From an uncultured Flavonifractor sp. (lineage in GTDB: Bacteria > Bacillota > Clostridia > Oscillospirales > Oscillospiraceae): a stretch of DNA of 14,340 bases. The notes beneath the pieces were generated by a model, which worked only from the letters and a program-made list of their open reading frames with translations, did no database searches and was not told where the DNA came from. Positions 1-6,207 of the stretch are shown here, in pieces (the first letter of the stretch is position 1; every line of letters starts with the position of its first letter). Position numbers and translations under genes: made by a program. The stretch covers positions 1 through 14,340 of the forward strand of contig CAJUDT010000065.1 in assembly GCA_910585415.1 (NCBI GenBank), written 5' to 3'.

Positions 1-294
1 CCGCTTTCTTTCTGCTCAACCAGATTTCCTATATTCTTATTCGGGAGTAATAGCATTGCCGGGAGCAAAACATCAACCGAGATTTATACGGTGGAAGATT
101 TGCTGAATGATATTGAAAATGCGGAACTGCTCAAAACCCTGCTGACAGTGGACAAGCTCACCTTGCAAATCTCTGTGCTGAAAATGAATGGATACTCGAC
201 CAATGAGATTGCTGTGCTTGTCCATCTGTCCACGGACGCCATTTATAAGCGGATAGCCGTACTGAAAAAGAAATTGAAGAAATTTCAAGGGTAA
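1..294 (+). CDS. Partial helix-turn-helix protein, sigma-70 region 4-like (C-terminal part)
   Basis: The frame is open from the first base of the window to a TAA at 292-294, so only the last 97 residues are visible and the start lies outside. An internal GTG at 91 is not preceded by a convincing ribosome binding site, so I do not treat it as the start. The C-terminal 45 residues, including NGYSTNEIAVLVHLSTDAIY followed by a Lys-rich tail, fit a helix-turn-helix of the sigma-70 region 4 or LuxR kind. Such small proteins are common in conjugative elements of Bacillota. It lies upstream of another sigma-like gene in the same orientation, with a terminator between them. What it regulates cannot be told from this fragment. 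Confidence 0.6.
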   Translation, partial: PLSFCSTRFPIFLFGSNSIAGSKTSTEIYTVEDLLNDIENAELLKTLLTVDKLTLQISVLKMNGYSTNEIAVLVHLSTDAIYKRIAVLKKKLKKFQG

Positions 295-321
295 CTCCAA
301 AATCGCACGTCCCCACGGGCT

Positions 322-358
322 GCTGGGTGAGAGGTCAAGTCCTCTCACCCAGCTTTTT
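322..358 (+). terminator. Rho-independent terminator or attenuator between two HTH genes
   Basis: A perfect 13-bp stem (GCTGGGTGAGAGG, 322-334, and its complement, 341-353) encloses a 6-nt loop and is followed by five T (354-358). It sits just after the upstream HTH gene and 17 nt before the ATG of the next one. It could end the first transcript, or attenuate readthrough into the sigma-like gene. Confidence 0.85.
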
Positions 359-375
359 CGTAGGAGGACGAGCGA

Positions 376-855
376 ATGACGTTCATGGATAAGGTCTATA
401 CGCTTCGGACGGAAGTCCGTGGCGATGGGAAAACGGCGTATTTCATCAGCTTTGCGGATGGGCAAGGCGAGTTTTACGATTTGGAGGTAGCCGAGCCATT
501 TTTTGTGGAATTTCGTCAAATGGAGCGCAAAAACCGCAATCTGCAACAATCTGACTGGCGGCATCAGGAAGCGTCAGATTTGTGGGATGAAACGCTCTAT
601 AATCGGGCGTTCAAAGTACCCAAAAGCGTTGAGGAATTGATTTTTGACGCAGAACAGCGGGAACTACTCAATAAGGCTATTGCTGCGCTCCCGAAAATCC
701 AGCGGCGGCGTTTTTTGCTCTACCATGAATATAACTTCAACTATCGCCAGATTAGTGAGATGGAGCATTGCAGGCCGCAATCAATCAGGCACTCGGTCAT
801 ACGGGCCAGGGAGAAAATAAAAGCCGAGATAGAAAAATACCGGGCTGGACAGTAA
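376..855 (+). CDS. Small sigma-70-like factor of a mobile element
   Basis: 159 residues. The start ATG at 376 has AGGAGG at 362-367, 8 nt upstream; a second Met three codons later is a weaker alternative. Residues about 97-155 form a sigma region 4 type DNA-binding domain: AIAALPKIQRRRFLLYHEYN is followed by the helix-turn-helix NYRQISEMEHCRPQSIRHSV and a basic helix. The N-terminal 80 residues (FISFADGQGEFYDLEV) resemble the start of small sigma-like proteins encoded by integrative and conjugative elements, rather than a canonical region 2. The likely role is control of element genes; whether it binds core polymerase is unknown. Base composition is lower in GC than the chromosomal genes to the right, consistent with transfer. 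It converges on tnpV, with a hairpin between them. Confidence 0.75.
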   Translation: MTFMDKVYTLRTEVRGDGKTAYFISFADGQGEFYDLEVAEPFFVEFRQMERKNRNLQQSDWRHQEASDLWDETLYNRAFKVPKSVEELIFDAEQRELLNKAIAALPKIQRRRFLLYHEYNFNYRQISEMEHCRPQSIRHSVIRAREKIKAEIEKYRAGQ

Positions 856-891
856 CAGACTGCCCCGCATCTTTGGACATAGGGCAGTCTG
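856..891. terminator. Hairpin between convergent genes
   Basis: A 10-bp perfect stem, CAGACTGCCC (856-865) with GGGCAGTCTG (882-891), encloses a 16-nt loop. It begins at the base after the sigma-like gene's stop codon and lies 28 nt beyond the stop of tnpV on the other strand. Neither side has a clear T run, so it may act only as an mRNA 3' stabiliser or a weak terminator. Confidence 0.5.
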
Positions 892-919
892 CTAAATGTT
901 CTCTACAGGGTTCTTAATG

Positions 920-1288
920 TCAGGCGTAAATCAACTCGTTATAGATAACTTCCTCTGCCCGGTTTCGGGCGCTGTTCATTTGCCTGACCCATTCCATCTG
1001 ATCCTCAGCTTTGAGCTGTTCCGTAATTCCTTCCCGCTTTTCCAGTCGCTTGACCAACTGGAAAAACATAGCCTTTGCTTGAGCATCCACTTTAGACAGG
1101 TGGCTGTCCAGCTTGCCGCTGAGAAGTAGGGCGGTATAGATAGGCTCTCTTTGCGTTTTCAGGTAGTGTTTCCGTCGCTGCCCCCAGATACCAACAGAAA
1201 TGCTTTCAGGTGGGAGTAGATTAGGTAGAAAATAATCGCCCTCTCGATGATAGGTTCCGCCCATAAGCTCAAATAATGATATTTCCAT
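920..1288 (-). CDS. tnpV: TnpV family transposon-encoded protein
   Basis: 122 residues, close to the usual length of the TnpV family (Pfam TnpV, named after the Tn4451 gene). Recognisable elements are the N-terminal SLFELMGGTYHREGDYFLPN, the middle WGQRRKHYLK and the C-terminal EWVRQMNSARNRAEEVIYNE. The start ATG (1286-1288) has a GGAGGA ribosome binding site 7 nt upstream. TnpV proteins accompany large serine recombinases in clostridial mobilisable elements; their biochemical role is not established. No recombinase is visible here, so this is either an element remnant or the tip of an element extending to the left. The gene points away from the adjacent tRNA, with 140 bp between them. Confidence 0.85.
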   Translation of the reverse strand: MEISLFELMGGTYHREGDYFLPNLLPPESISVGIWGQRRKHYLKTQREPIYTALLLSGKLDSHLSKVDAQAKAMFFQLVKRLEKREGITEQLKAEDQMEWVRQMNSARNRAEEVIYNELIYA

Positions 1289-1355
1289 GATATAGTCCTC
1301 CGATATGTTGAAAATTCCTGCAATTCAATCACATTCGGCTGATTCCACAAAAGTT

Positions 1356-1388
1356 TTGGGAGGAACTTCCTTACGAAGTTCCTCCCAA
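1356..1388 (-). terminator. Strong hairpin between tRNA-Pro and tnpV
   Basis: A perfect 14-bp stem, TTGGGAGGAACTTC (1356-1369) with GAAGTTCCTCCCAA (1375-1388), has a 5-nt loop. It lies 40 bp beyond the 3' end of the tRNA in its direction of transcription, so it is probably the tRNA terminator. The downstream T run on the minus strand is poor (AACTTTTG). It may also mark the element end. Confidence 0.5.
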
Positions 1389-1428
1389 GTGCGGGATTTT
1401 TGCCTGCATCTTTTTTGTCAATGCAAGT

Positions 1429-1504
1429 TGGTCCGAGTAGTGCGACTCGAACGCACGATCTCCACATCCCAAATGTGGCGCGGTACCAGCTCCGCTATAC
1501 CCGG
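1429..1504 (-). tRNA. tRNA-Pro (anticodon UGG)
   Basis: Read on the minus strand, all four arms fold. The acceptor CCGGGTA pairs with TACTCGG (one G-T pair), followed by discriminator A and an encoded CCA (1429-1431). The D stem is GCGG/CCGC. The anticodon stem CCACA/TGTGG carries loop TTTGGGA, giving anticodon TGG. The T stem is GTGCG/CGCAC with loop TTCGAGT. The C1-G72 pair and A73 are typical proline identity features. Length is 76 nt including CCA. The gene has its own promoter to the right, and its 3' end faces the mobile-element region. Confidence 0.95.
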
Positions 1505-1521
1505 ATATTGAATCTTTCCGT

Positions 1522-1550
1522 ATGATAACACGATTAAGATAAAAAAGCAA
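1522..1550 (-). promoter_or_regulatory. Promoter of tRNA-Pro
   Basis: On the minus strand a -35 TTGCTT (1545-1550) and a -10 TATCAT (1522-1527) are separated by 17 nt. Transcription would begin about 10 nt before the mature tRNA 5' end at 1504. It is divergent from the plus-strand promoter at 1600. Confidence 0.75.
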
Positions 1551-1599
1551 GTTTTTCTTGCAGCCGAAATTTTCGCTAAAAAGCCTGTCATTTTTACAC

Positions 1600-1628
1600 T
1601 TGACAAATATCAACAGCACGAATATCAT
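1600..1628 (+). promoter_or_regulatory. Upstream promoter (P1) of the binding protein-chemoreceptor unit
   Basis: A perfect -35 TTGACA (1600-1605), a 17-nt spacer and a -10 TATCAT (1623-1628). Predicted initiation is near 1635, exactly where a structured RNA begins. This gives a leader of about 130 nt before the ATG at 1766. Confidence 0.75.
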
Positions 1629-1634
1629 GGGCTT

Positions 1635-1704
1635 AAAAACGGCTGGGGGTGTCTTTAAGCCGGACATGCACACCAGTGCCAGACGCCGTTTCTTCGGAAA
1701 CCGG
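1635..1704 (+). ncRNA. Structured leader RNA, candidate riboswitch (possibly guanidine-IV-like)
   Basis: The predicted transcript from P1 begins with a folded domain. The outer stem is AAACGGC (1637-1643) with GCCGTTT (1685-1691). The inner stem pairs the GTGT of 1649-1652 with ACAC (1670-1673), with a bulged extension CTGG/CCAG. The 17-nt apical region contains CTTTAAGCCGGACATG. A second hairpin, CCGTTTC-TTCG-GAAAC(C)GG (1686-1704), competes for the same GCCGTTT segment. The loop CCGGA (1660-1664) can pair with TTCGG (1693-1697), a kissing interaction. Two hairpins joined by a loop-loop contact, and the apical motif, remind me of the guanidine-IV (mepA) class, but I cannot verify the consensus. 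No good T run follows the second hairpin. Structure is moderately supported; ligand class is speculative. Confidence 0.45.
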
Positions 1705-1733
1705 TTGAATTTGCGCTGCGTGGATGTTATAAT
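1705..1733 (+). promoter_or_regulatory. Downstream promoter (P2) of the binding protein-chemoreceptor unit
   Basis: TTGAAT (1705-1710), a 17-nt spacer and a perfect TATAAT (1728-1733). Initiation near 1740 would give a short leader containing the ribosome binding site at 1751-1755 and would bypass the structured RNA upstream. Confidence 0.65.
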
Positions 1734-1765
1734 ATCCCAGAATCCAATTGAAGGAATGGTAGAGC

Positions 1766-3004
1766 ATGACGAAACGATTGGTCCTCTTACTCTCTGTTTG
1801 TTTGCTGGCTCTGACCGCCGCCTGCAGCCCTCAGGAGCCCGCTCCCGCCAGCCCTCCGCCGGCAGCGGAGAGCGGAACGGTTGCGCTGACCGTGTGGGGG
1901 GCGGAGGAAGACGAGGCCCTGCTCCAGGAGATTTTCGCCTCATTCCAGGCCCATTACGCCGGTCAGGCCCAATTCCAGATTACCTACCAGCCCCAGAGTG
2001 AATCCCACTGCAAGGATGCTCTGCTGGGTGATTTGGAACACGGTGCGGACGTATTTGCCTTTGCCGACGACCAGGTAGCCGCGCTGGCTGCCGCTGGGGG
2101 GCTGGACCCTGTTCCCGATGCGGTGGCGATACGCGGCGCCTCCCTGCCTGCGGCGGCGGAGGCGGCCAGTGTGGGGGATACCCTCTACGCCTATCCCCTG
2201 ACGGCGGACAACGGCTACTTCCTTTATTATAACAAGGCATACTTCTCCGAGGCGGACGTGCAGAGCCTGGAACGGATGCTGGAGGTAGCCGCTCAGGCGG
2301 AAAAGCTGGTCGCTATGGACTGGTCCTCGGCCTGGTATGTGTACGCCTTCTTTGGCAATACCGGGTTGGAAGTAGGGCTGAACGAGGACGGCTTGACCAA
2401 TTTCTGTACCTGGAACAGCACGGACGGGCCCATCCGCGGGGTGGACGTGGCCCAGGCCATGCTGAACATCGCAGCCAGCCCTGCCTTCTCCAACCGGCCC
2501 GACGGGGATTTCCTGGCTGGGATTCAGGACGGCACTGTTATTGCCGGAATCAGCGGTGTGTGGAACGCCGTGGCCGTGCAGGAGGCCTGGGGCGCGGACA
2601 TGGGCGCGGCCAAGCTGCCTACCTACAGCTGTGCGGGGCAGCAGGTGCAGATGGCCTCCTTTTCCGGGTGCAAGCTCATTGGCGTGAACGCCTACTCCCA
2701 GCATCCGGAGTGGGCGGCCCGGCTGGCGGAGTGGATCACCGGTGAGGAAAACCAGCGCCTGCGCTTTACCCTGCGGGGCCAGGGGCCGGCCAATGTCAAC
2801 GCGGCCAATTCCCCTGAAGTCCAGTCGTCTCTGGCCATTGCGGCGCTGCTGGAGCAGTCCAATTACTCCCAGCTCCAGCGGGTGGGGGGCAAATTCTGGG
2901 ACCCTGTGGCCGAATTTTCCGCCAATATGGCCCAGGGGAATCCTACTGGGGCATCCCTTCAGGCCCAGCTGGACCGGCTGGTGGAAGGCGTCTGCCAGCG
3001 GTAA
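1766..3004 (+). CDS. Extracellular solute-binding lipoprotein (family 1, MalE-like)
   Basis: 412 residues. The N-terminus is a lipoprotein signal: positive MTKR, a hydrophobic stretch, lipobox LTAAC with Cys20, then a Pro/Ala-rich linker to about residue 37. The body starts with VALTVWGAEEDEALLQEIFA and follows the two-lobe plan of family 1 (sugar or oligosaccharide) binding proteins, including GADVFAFADDQVAAL (93-107) and YPLTADNGYFLYYNKAYF (143-160). The protein should be anchored to the outer face of the membrane and bind a solute. AAGGA lies 10 nt before the ATG. No ABC permease or ATPase gene adjoins it; a chemoreceptor follows 24 nt downstream. It may therefore present ligand to that receptor, or work with a transporter encoded elsewhere. 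The substrate cannot be read from the sequence. Confidence 0.88.
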   Translation: MTKRLVLLLSVCLLALTAACSPQEPAPASPPPAAESGTVALTVWGAEEDEALLQEIFASFQAHYAGQAQFQITYQPQSESHCKDALLGDLEHGADVFAFADDQVAALAAAGGLDPVPDAVAIRGASLPAAAEAASVGDTLYAYPLTADNGYFLYYNKAYFSEADVQSLERMLEVAAQAEKLVAMDWSSAWYVYAFFGNTGLEVGLNEDGLTNFCTWNSTDGPIRGVDVAQAMLNIAASPAFSNRPDGDFLAGIQDGTVIAGISGVWNAVAVQEAWGADMGAAKLPTYSCAGQQVQMASFSGCKLIGVNAYSQHPEWAARLAEWITGEENQRLRFTLRGQGPANVNAANSPEVQSSLAIAALLEQSNYSQLQRVGGKFWDPVAEFSANMAQGNPTGASLQAQLDRLVEGVCQR

Positions 3005-3028
3005 CGTACATATGGGGGAGGAACTGGT

Positions 3029-4615
3029 ATGAAAGGCAAGCTGACCTTACAGCAGCGGCTGATTCTGCCCATCGTTCTGCTGGGCCTGATTACACTGCTG
3101 TCCAATCTTCTGGCGGTATTCAGCATCAACAACGTCCACGCCAACGCGGGCCGGATTGTGGACAGCAGCATGGCCAGCGAGGAGCGGCTGGAGGACATCC
3201 GGCGGTCCGTCATGGATATCCACCGCCTGGCCCTGTCCCACATCGTGGCGGCGGATCACGCCACCATGATCCAGCTGGTGCAGGAGATCAAGGCGGAGGA
3301 GGCCGCCCTGGACGAAAAGCTGGGGGCCTACCAGGAGTTTGTCTCGGAAAAGGAGCGGGAGGCGTATCAATCCCTCCAGGACAGCTACGGGGAGTTTAAG
3401 CACGCCCTGGTCTATCTGGTCAGTGCCAGCGCGGACAGCAAGACCCAGGAGGCCTACGCCACCGCCAACGGGGACGTGGCCCGCTGGAGCGGGGAGGCGG
3501 AGACGGCCATTGACACCCTCTCCGGCGCGGTCCGGGCGCAGGTGGAGACCTCCCGCGGGCGGCTCACCCTGGTTTACATCATCTCGCTGATTACCAGCGC
3601 CGTCACCCTGGTGGTGGGCATTTTGCTGGTGGCGGCGGCCTTCCGTATCATCCGAAACTATGTCCTCACCCCCATTCGCGCCGCCATGGGCACCCTCCAG
3701 AACAGCTCGGAGCGCATTCGCGGCGTGGTGGGAGAGGTCCGCCAGCGGACGCGGGATTCCAACGGCAGTGTGCAGAACCTCTCGGGCCTGACGGAGCAGC
3801 TCTCCGCCGCACTGGAGGAAATCGCGGGAAGCACGGCCTCCATCCGGGCCAGCGCCGCCGGTACTCAGGGGGACGCCCAGGGGATGGCCGAGGAATGCTC
3901 CGCCATTACGGCCTATTCCGCCAACATGCGGGCCCGGGCCGAGGAGATGGAGCGCTCCGCCCAGAGTGAGACGGAGGCCGTCCGGGCGAAAACGGCGGAC
4001 ATTATGGCCATGCTGGACCAGGCCATTGAGAAGAGCCGGAGCGTGGAGCAAATCAACAGCCTGACCAAGGATATTGTGGAGATTTCCACCTCGACCACCC
4101 TCATTGCGGTCAACGCGTCCATTGAGGCCGCGCGGGCGGGGGCGGCGGGGGCTGGTTTTTCGGTGGTGGCCCAGAAGGTCCACCAGCTGGCCAACTCCTG
4201 CGCGCAGACGGCCAGTCATATTCAGGAGGTCAGCGGCGTGGTGACTGGAGCGGTGAGCTACCTGTCCGACAGTGCCCGGGAGCTGGCTGGCTATCTGAGT
4301 CAGGTTATTTTGGAGCAGCTGGAGCGCTCTGTACAGGCGGGGCGGCAGTACCGGGAGGACTCGGACTACATTGGGCAGGCCATGGAGGAATTTAATGAAA
4401 AGACGGAGCGTCTGAAAACGGCAATGGACCAGGTAGCGGCCTCCATCTCCAGCATATCGGGTGCCATAGACGGCGCGGCGGAGGGCCTCTCCAGCGCCGC
4501 CGGGAACACCCGCGTACTGGCGGAGGACATGACTGGCATCACCGCCGGAATGGACACCAACCAAGAAATTGTCGGCGAACTCCAAAAACAAATGGACGTC
4601 TTTGCCAACCTCTGA
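3029..4615 (+). CDS. Methyl-accepting chemotaxis protein with four-helix-bundle sensor
   Basis: 528 residues, starting 24 nt after the binding protein gene, with GGAGGA 6 nt before the ATG, so the two are very likely co-transcribed. Residues about 11-33 are the first membrane segment. Residues 34-178 form a helical extracytoplasmic region of the 4HB_MCP type. Residues 179-206 are the second membrane segment. A clear full HAMP domain is not obvious after it. The rest is a long coiled-coil signalling domain whose hairpin tip is preserved at 355-392 (TTLIAVNASIEAARAGAAGA then GFSVVAQKVHQLANS), the region that contacts CheA and CheW. There is no C-terminal NWETF-like tether for CheR. By family knowledge it would control CheA in response to a ligand, here perhaps the neighbouring lipoprotein. 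No other chemotaxis gene is in the window. Confidence 0.92.
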   Translation: MKGKLTLQQRLILPIVLLGLITLLSNLLAVFSINNVHANAGRIVDSSMASEERLEDIRRSVMDIHRLALSHIVAADHATMIQLVQEIKAEEAALDEKLGAYQEFVSEKEREAYQSLQDSYGEFKHALVYLVSASADSKTQEAYATANGDVARWSGEAETAIDTLSGAVRAQVETSRGRLTLVYIISLITSAVTLVVGILLVAAAFRIIRNYVLTPIRAAMGTLQNSSERIRGVVGEVRQRTRDSNGSVQNLSGLTEQLSAALEEIAGSTASIRASAAGTQGDAQGMAEECSAITAYSANMRARAEEMERSAQSETEAVRAKTADIMAMLDQAIEKSRSVEQINSLTKDIVEISTSTTLIAVNASIEAARAGAAGAGFSVVAQKVHQLANSCAQTASHIQEVSGVVTGAVSYLSDSARELAGYLSQVILEQLERSVQAGRQYREDSDYIGQAMEEFNEKTERLKTAMDQVAASISSISGAIDGAAEGLSSAAGNTRVLAEDMTGITAGMDTNQEIVGELQKQMDVFANL

Positions 4616-4652
4616 TTCTTTTTCTTGATTCTTTTTCTTGTAAGAAAAAGAA
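4613..4652 (+). repeat. Tandem 13-bp repeat and T/A-rich palindrome after the chemoreceptor
   Basis: TGATTCTTTTTCT occurs twice head to tail (4613-4625, 4626-4638); the first copy includes the TGA stop of the chemoreceptor. The second merges into a palindrome, TTCTTTTTCTT (4629-4639) with AAGAAAAAGAA (4642-4652). The following 90 bp (to 4740) hold only a weaker inverted repeat CCGGGC/GCCCGG (4677-4682, 4706-4711) and no gene that I can support. Confidence 0.7.
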
Positions 4653-4740
4653 CCAAAAAGAACTTTGGTCGCGCTTCCGGGCTTGCGGCGGACCTTCGGC
4701 GTTTCGCCCGGTGACGGAGGCTGGCGCTCTCTGAAAATCG

Positions 4741-4782
4741 AAAACGGGACCGGCTGTCTTTTCGGCAGCTGGTCCCGTTTTT
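4741..4782. terminator. Bidirectional terminator between chemoreceptor and trmD
   Basis: AAAACGGGACC (4741-4751) pairs with GGTCCCGTTTT (4771-4781), with further pairing inside. The plus strand ends in five T and the minus strand in four T. It lies between convergent genes and serves both, the trmD stop codon being 20 bp away. Confidence 0.9.
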
Positions 4783-4801
4783 ATGTCCGATTCTGTCTGA
4801 T

Positions 4802-5548
4802 TCAGGGCAATGGCTCCTCCTCCAGCTCCCGCAGGATGGCCTGGTCCTCCTTGGAGCTCAGGTCCAAATTTGCGTAGAGGTCCGGCCGGCGCTGGCGGGT
4901 GCGGAGGATGGCCTGTTTCCGCCGCCAGCGGGCGACTTTTTTATGGTCCCCGGAGCGGAGAATTGCCGGGACCTTCCGGCCGTGCCAATCCTCCGGGCGG
5001 GAGTACTGGGGGTACTCCAGAAGGCCGTTCCAATGGCTCTCGTTCTCGAAGCACTCGGGGTCGGACAGCACCCCCGGCACCAGCCGGGCCACCGCGTCGG
5101 CCACCACCATGGCGGGGAGCTCTCCGCCGGTGAGGACGAAGTCCCCGATGGAAATTTCCTCGTCTACGCATTCCTCAATAAAGCGCTCGTCAATGCCCTC
5201 GTAGTGGCCGCACACCAGAATTAGATGCCCGTAGGTGTCCCGGAGGCGGCGGGCGTGGCCCTCGGTGAAGGTGACACCGGCGGGGGAGAGGTAGATGGTG
5301 CGGCCCGGGCCGTAGGTGTCCACGATATGCTTCCAGCACTGATAGAGGGGGTCGGCCTGCATGACCGCCCCCCGGCCTCCGCCATAGGGGTAGTCGTCCA
5401 CCTGCTTCTGTTTGCTGAGGGTGTAGTCCCGAATCTGGTGGGCCTCAATGCGGAGGATATCCCGCTCCTGGGCCCGGCCCAAAATGGATTCGTTCATCAT
5501 GTCCCCCACGGTCAGGTCGAAGAGCGTCATAATGTCAATCTGATACAT
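4802..5548 (-). CDS. trmD: tRNA (guanine-N1)-methyltransferase TrmD
   Basis: 248 residues, the normal family length. TrmD uses S-adenosylmethionine to make m1G37 in tRNAs, preventing +1 frameshifts; it acts as a cytosolic dimer with a trefoil knot. Visible motifs: IDIMTLF at the start, YGGGRGAVMQADPL (55-68), CGHYEGIDER (113-122), SIGDFVLTGGELPAMVVADA (133-152) and GLLEYPQYSRPEDWHG (175-190). Just before the last motif the sequence reads ENESHWN, so the place where proteobacterial enzymes have catalytic Asp169 appears to be Glu here; this alignment is from memory. The gene starts 3 nt after the rimM stop, so the two are coupled. No rplS follows; instead there is a terminator. Confidence 0.97.
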   Translation of the reverse strand: MYQIDIMTLFDLTVGDMMNESILGRAQERDILRIEAHQIRDYTLSKQKQVDDYPYGGGRGAVMQADPLYQCWKHIVDTYGPGRTIYLSPAGVTFTEGHARRLRDTYGHLILVCGHYEGIDERFIEECVDEEISIGDFVLTGGELPAMVVADAVARLVPGVLSDPECFENESHWNGLLEYPQYSRPEDWHGRKVPAILRSGDHKKVARWRRKQAILRTRQRRPDLYANLDLSSKEDQAILRELEEEPLP

Positions 5549-5551
5549 GCC

Positions 5552-6043
5552 CTACATCCCCTCGATAAGGCGTACCCGCAGGTATCCCCCGTCCACGTTG
5601 GTCTCCACGATAAATTCCTCCACGGCGGGAATCAGGCGCTCCCCCTGGGGGCCCTTGACCAGGTACACCTGATGGGCGGGCGGGGTCAGCACCTCGGTGA
5701 GGACGCCCAGCTCCGCGCCGCTGTCCGCGTCCACCACCCGCAGGCCGATCAGGTCCGCCAGAAAATGCCGTCCCTCGGGCAAAGTCACATCCACGCGGTC
5801 GATGTGGACGGTTTTGCCCTTGAGGGCCATCGCCCCCTCTACCGTGTCCACCCCCTCCAGGGCGGCCAGGACATTGCCCTTATGGGGCCGGGCGGCGCGG
5901 AGGCGGACGGGGGCCTCGTCGATATAAAGGGTGTCAAACCCGCACAAAAATTCCGGGGAGTCGCACCAGGGGACGATTTTGACCTCTCCCCGGATGCCGT
6001 GGGTGTTGACAATCTGTCCGGCCTCTAAAAAGCGTTGTTTCAT
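5552..6043 (-). CDS. rimM: 16S rRNA processing protein RimM
   Basis: 163 residues. RimM assists maturation of the 30S subunit head by binding ribosomal protein S19. The N-terminal beta-barrel begins with GQIVNTHGIRGEVKI (9-23), the family signature. The C-terminal half is the PRC-barrel, with GAELGVLTEVLTPPAHQVYL and IPAVEEFIVETNVDGGYLRV. The ATG has AGGAGG 7 nt upstream. It is the first gene of a two-gene unit with trmD and has its own perfect consensus promoter at 6102-6130. In most Bacillota it is read from the rpsP/khpA transcript. Here it is separated from khpA by 2.9 kb of opposite-strand genes. Confidence 0.97.
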   Translation of the reverse strand: MKQRFLEAGQIVNTHGIRGEVKIVPWCDSPEFLCGFDTLYIDEAPVRLRAARPHKGNVLAALEGVDTVEGAMALKGKTVHIDRVDVTLPEGRHFLADLIGLRVVDADSGAELGVLTEVLTPPAHQVYLVKGPQGERLIPAVEEFIVETNVDGGYLRVRLIEGM

Positions 6044-6058
6044 TGCGGTTCCTCCTGT

Positions 6059-6076
6059 CCTCTGCGGGCGCAGAGG
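6059..6076 (-). promoter_or_regulatory. Hairpin in the rimM leader
   Basis: CCTCTGC (6059-6065) and GCAGAGG (6070-6076) form a 7-bp stem with a 4-nt loop, 2 nt upstream of the AGGAGG of rimM. It could influence ribosome access or simply stabilise the 5' end. No T run follows, so it is not a terminator. Confidence 0.45.
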
Positions 6077-6101
6077 GAAGCTCTTCTTCTGTGGTACAGA
6101 A

Positions 6102-6130
6102 ATTATACAGACTTACGGGGGGAATGTCAA
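6102..6130 (-). promoter_or_regulatory. Consensus promoter of rimM-trmD
   Basis: On the minus strand TTGACA (6125-6130), a 17-nt spacer and TATAAT (6102-6107): a perfect sigma-A consensus, about 50 bp upstream of the rimM start codon. It explains how rimM-trmD is expressed apart from rpsP. Confidence 0.9.
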
Positions 6131-6142
6131 TCCTGCCCGCCG

Positions 6143-6166
6143 GGAGGGGTGGTATACCACCTCTCC
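6143..6166. promoter_or_regulatory. 24-bp palindrome between divergent promoters
   Basis: The sequence is symmetric about the GGTATACC core (6151-6158) with 11 of 12 half-site positions matching. It lies 12 bp upstream of the rimM -35 box and 41 bp upstream of the first G-tract promoter. It could be an operator for a dimeric repressor, or part of the repeated cassette boundary; no regulator gene is adjacent. Confidence 0.4.
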
Positions 6167-6207
6167 GGCGGCAAAACCCTGCGGAGTACGGCAGAATTTG
6201 GAAAGTG

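Noticed and set aside
1371..1943. Minus-strand open frame spanning the tRNA and the leader RNA
   Set aside because: It crosses a complete tRNA gene and two promoters, has biased composition and no ribosome binding site.
3047..4591. Long open frame on the minus strand opposite the chemoreceptor (514 codons)
   Set aside because: It is a GC-driven shadow of the chemoreceptor gene, with low-complexity Gly/His/Arg-rich composition, no ribosome binding site and no recognisable domain.
5040..5075. Possible loss of the catalytic Asp in TrmD (Glu at the Asp169-equivalent site)
   Set aside because: My alignment is from memory, and clostridial TrmD proteins may commonly carry Glu here; all other motifs are intact, so I do not treat it as inactivating.
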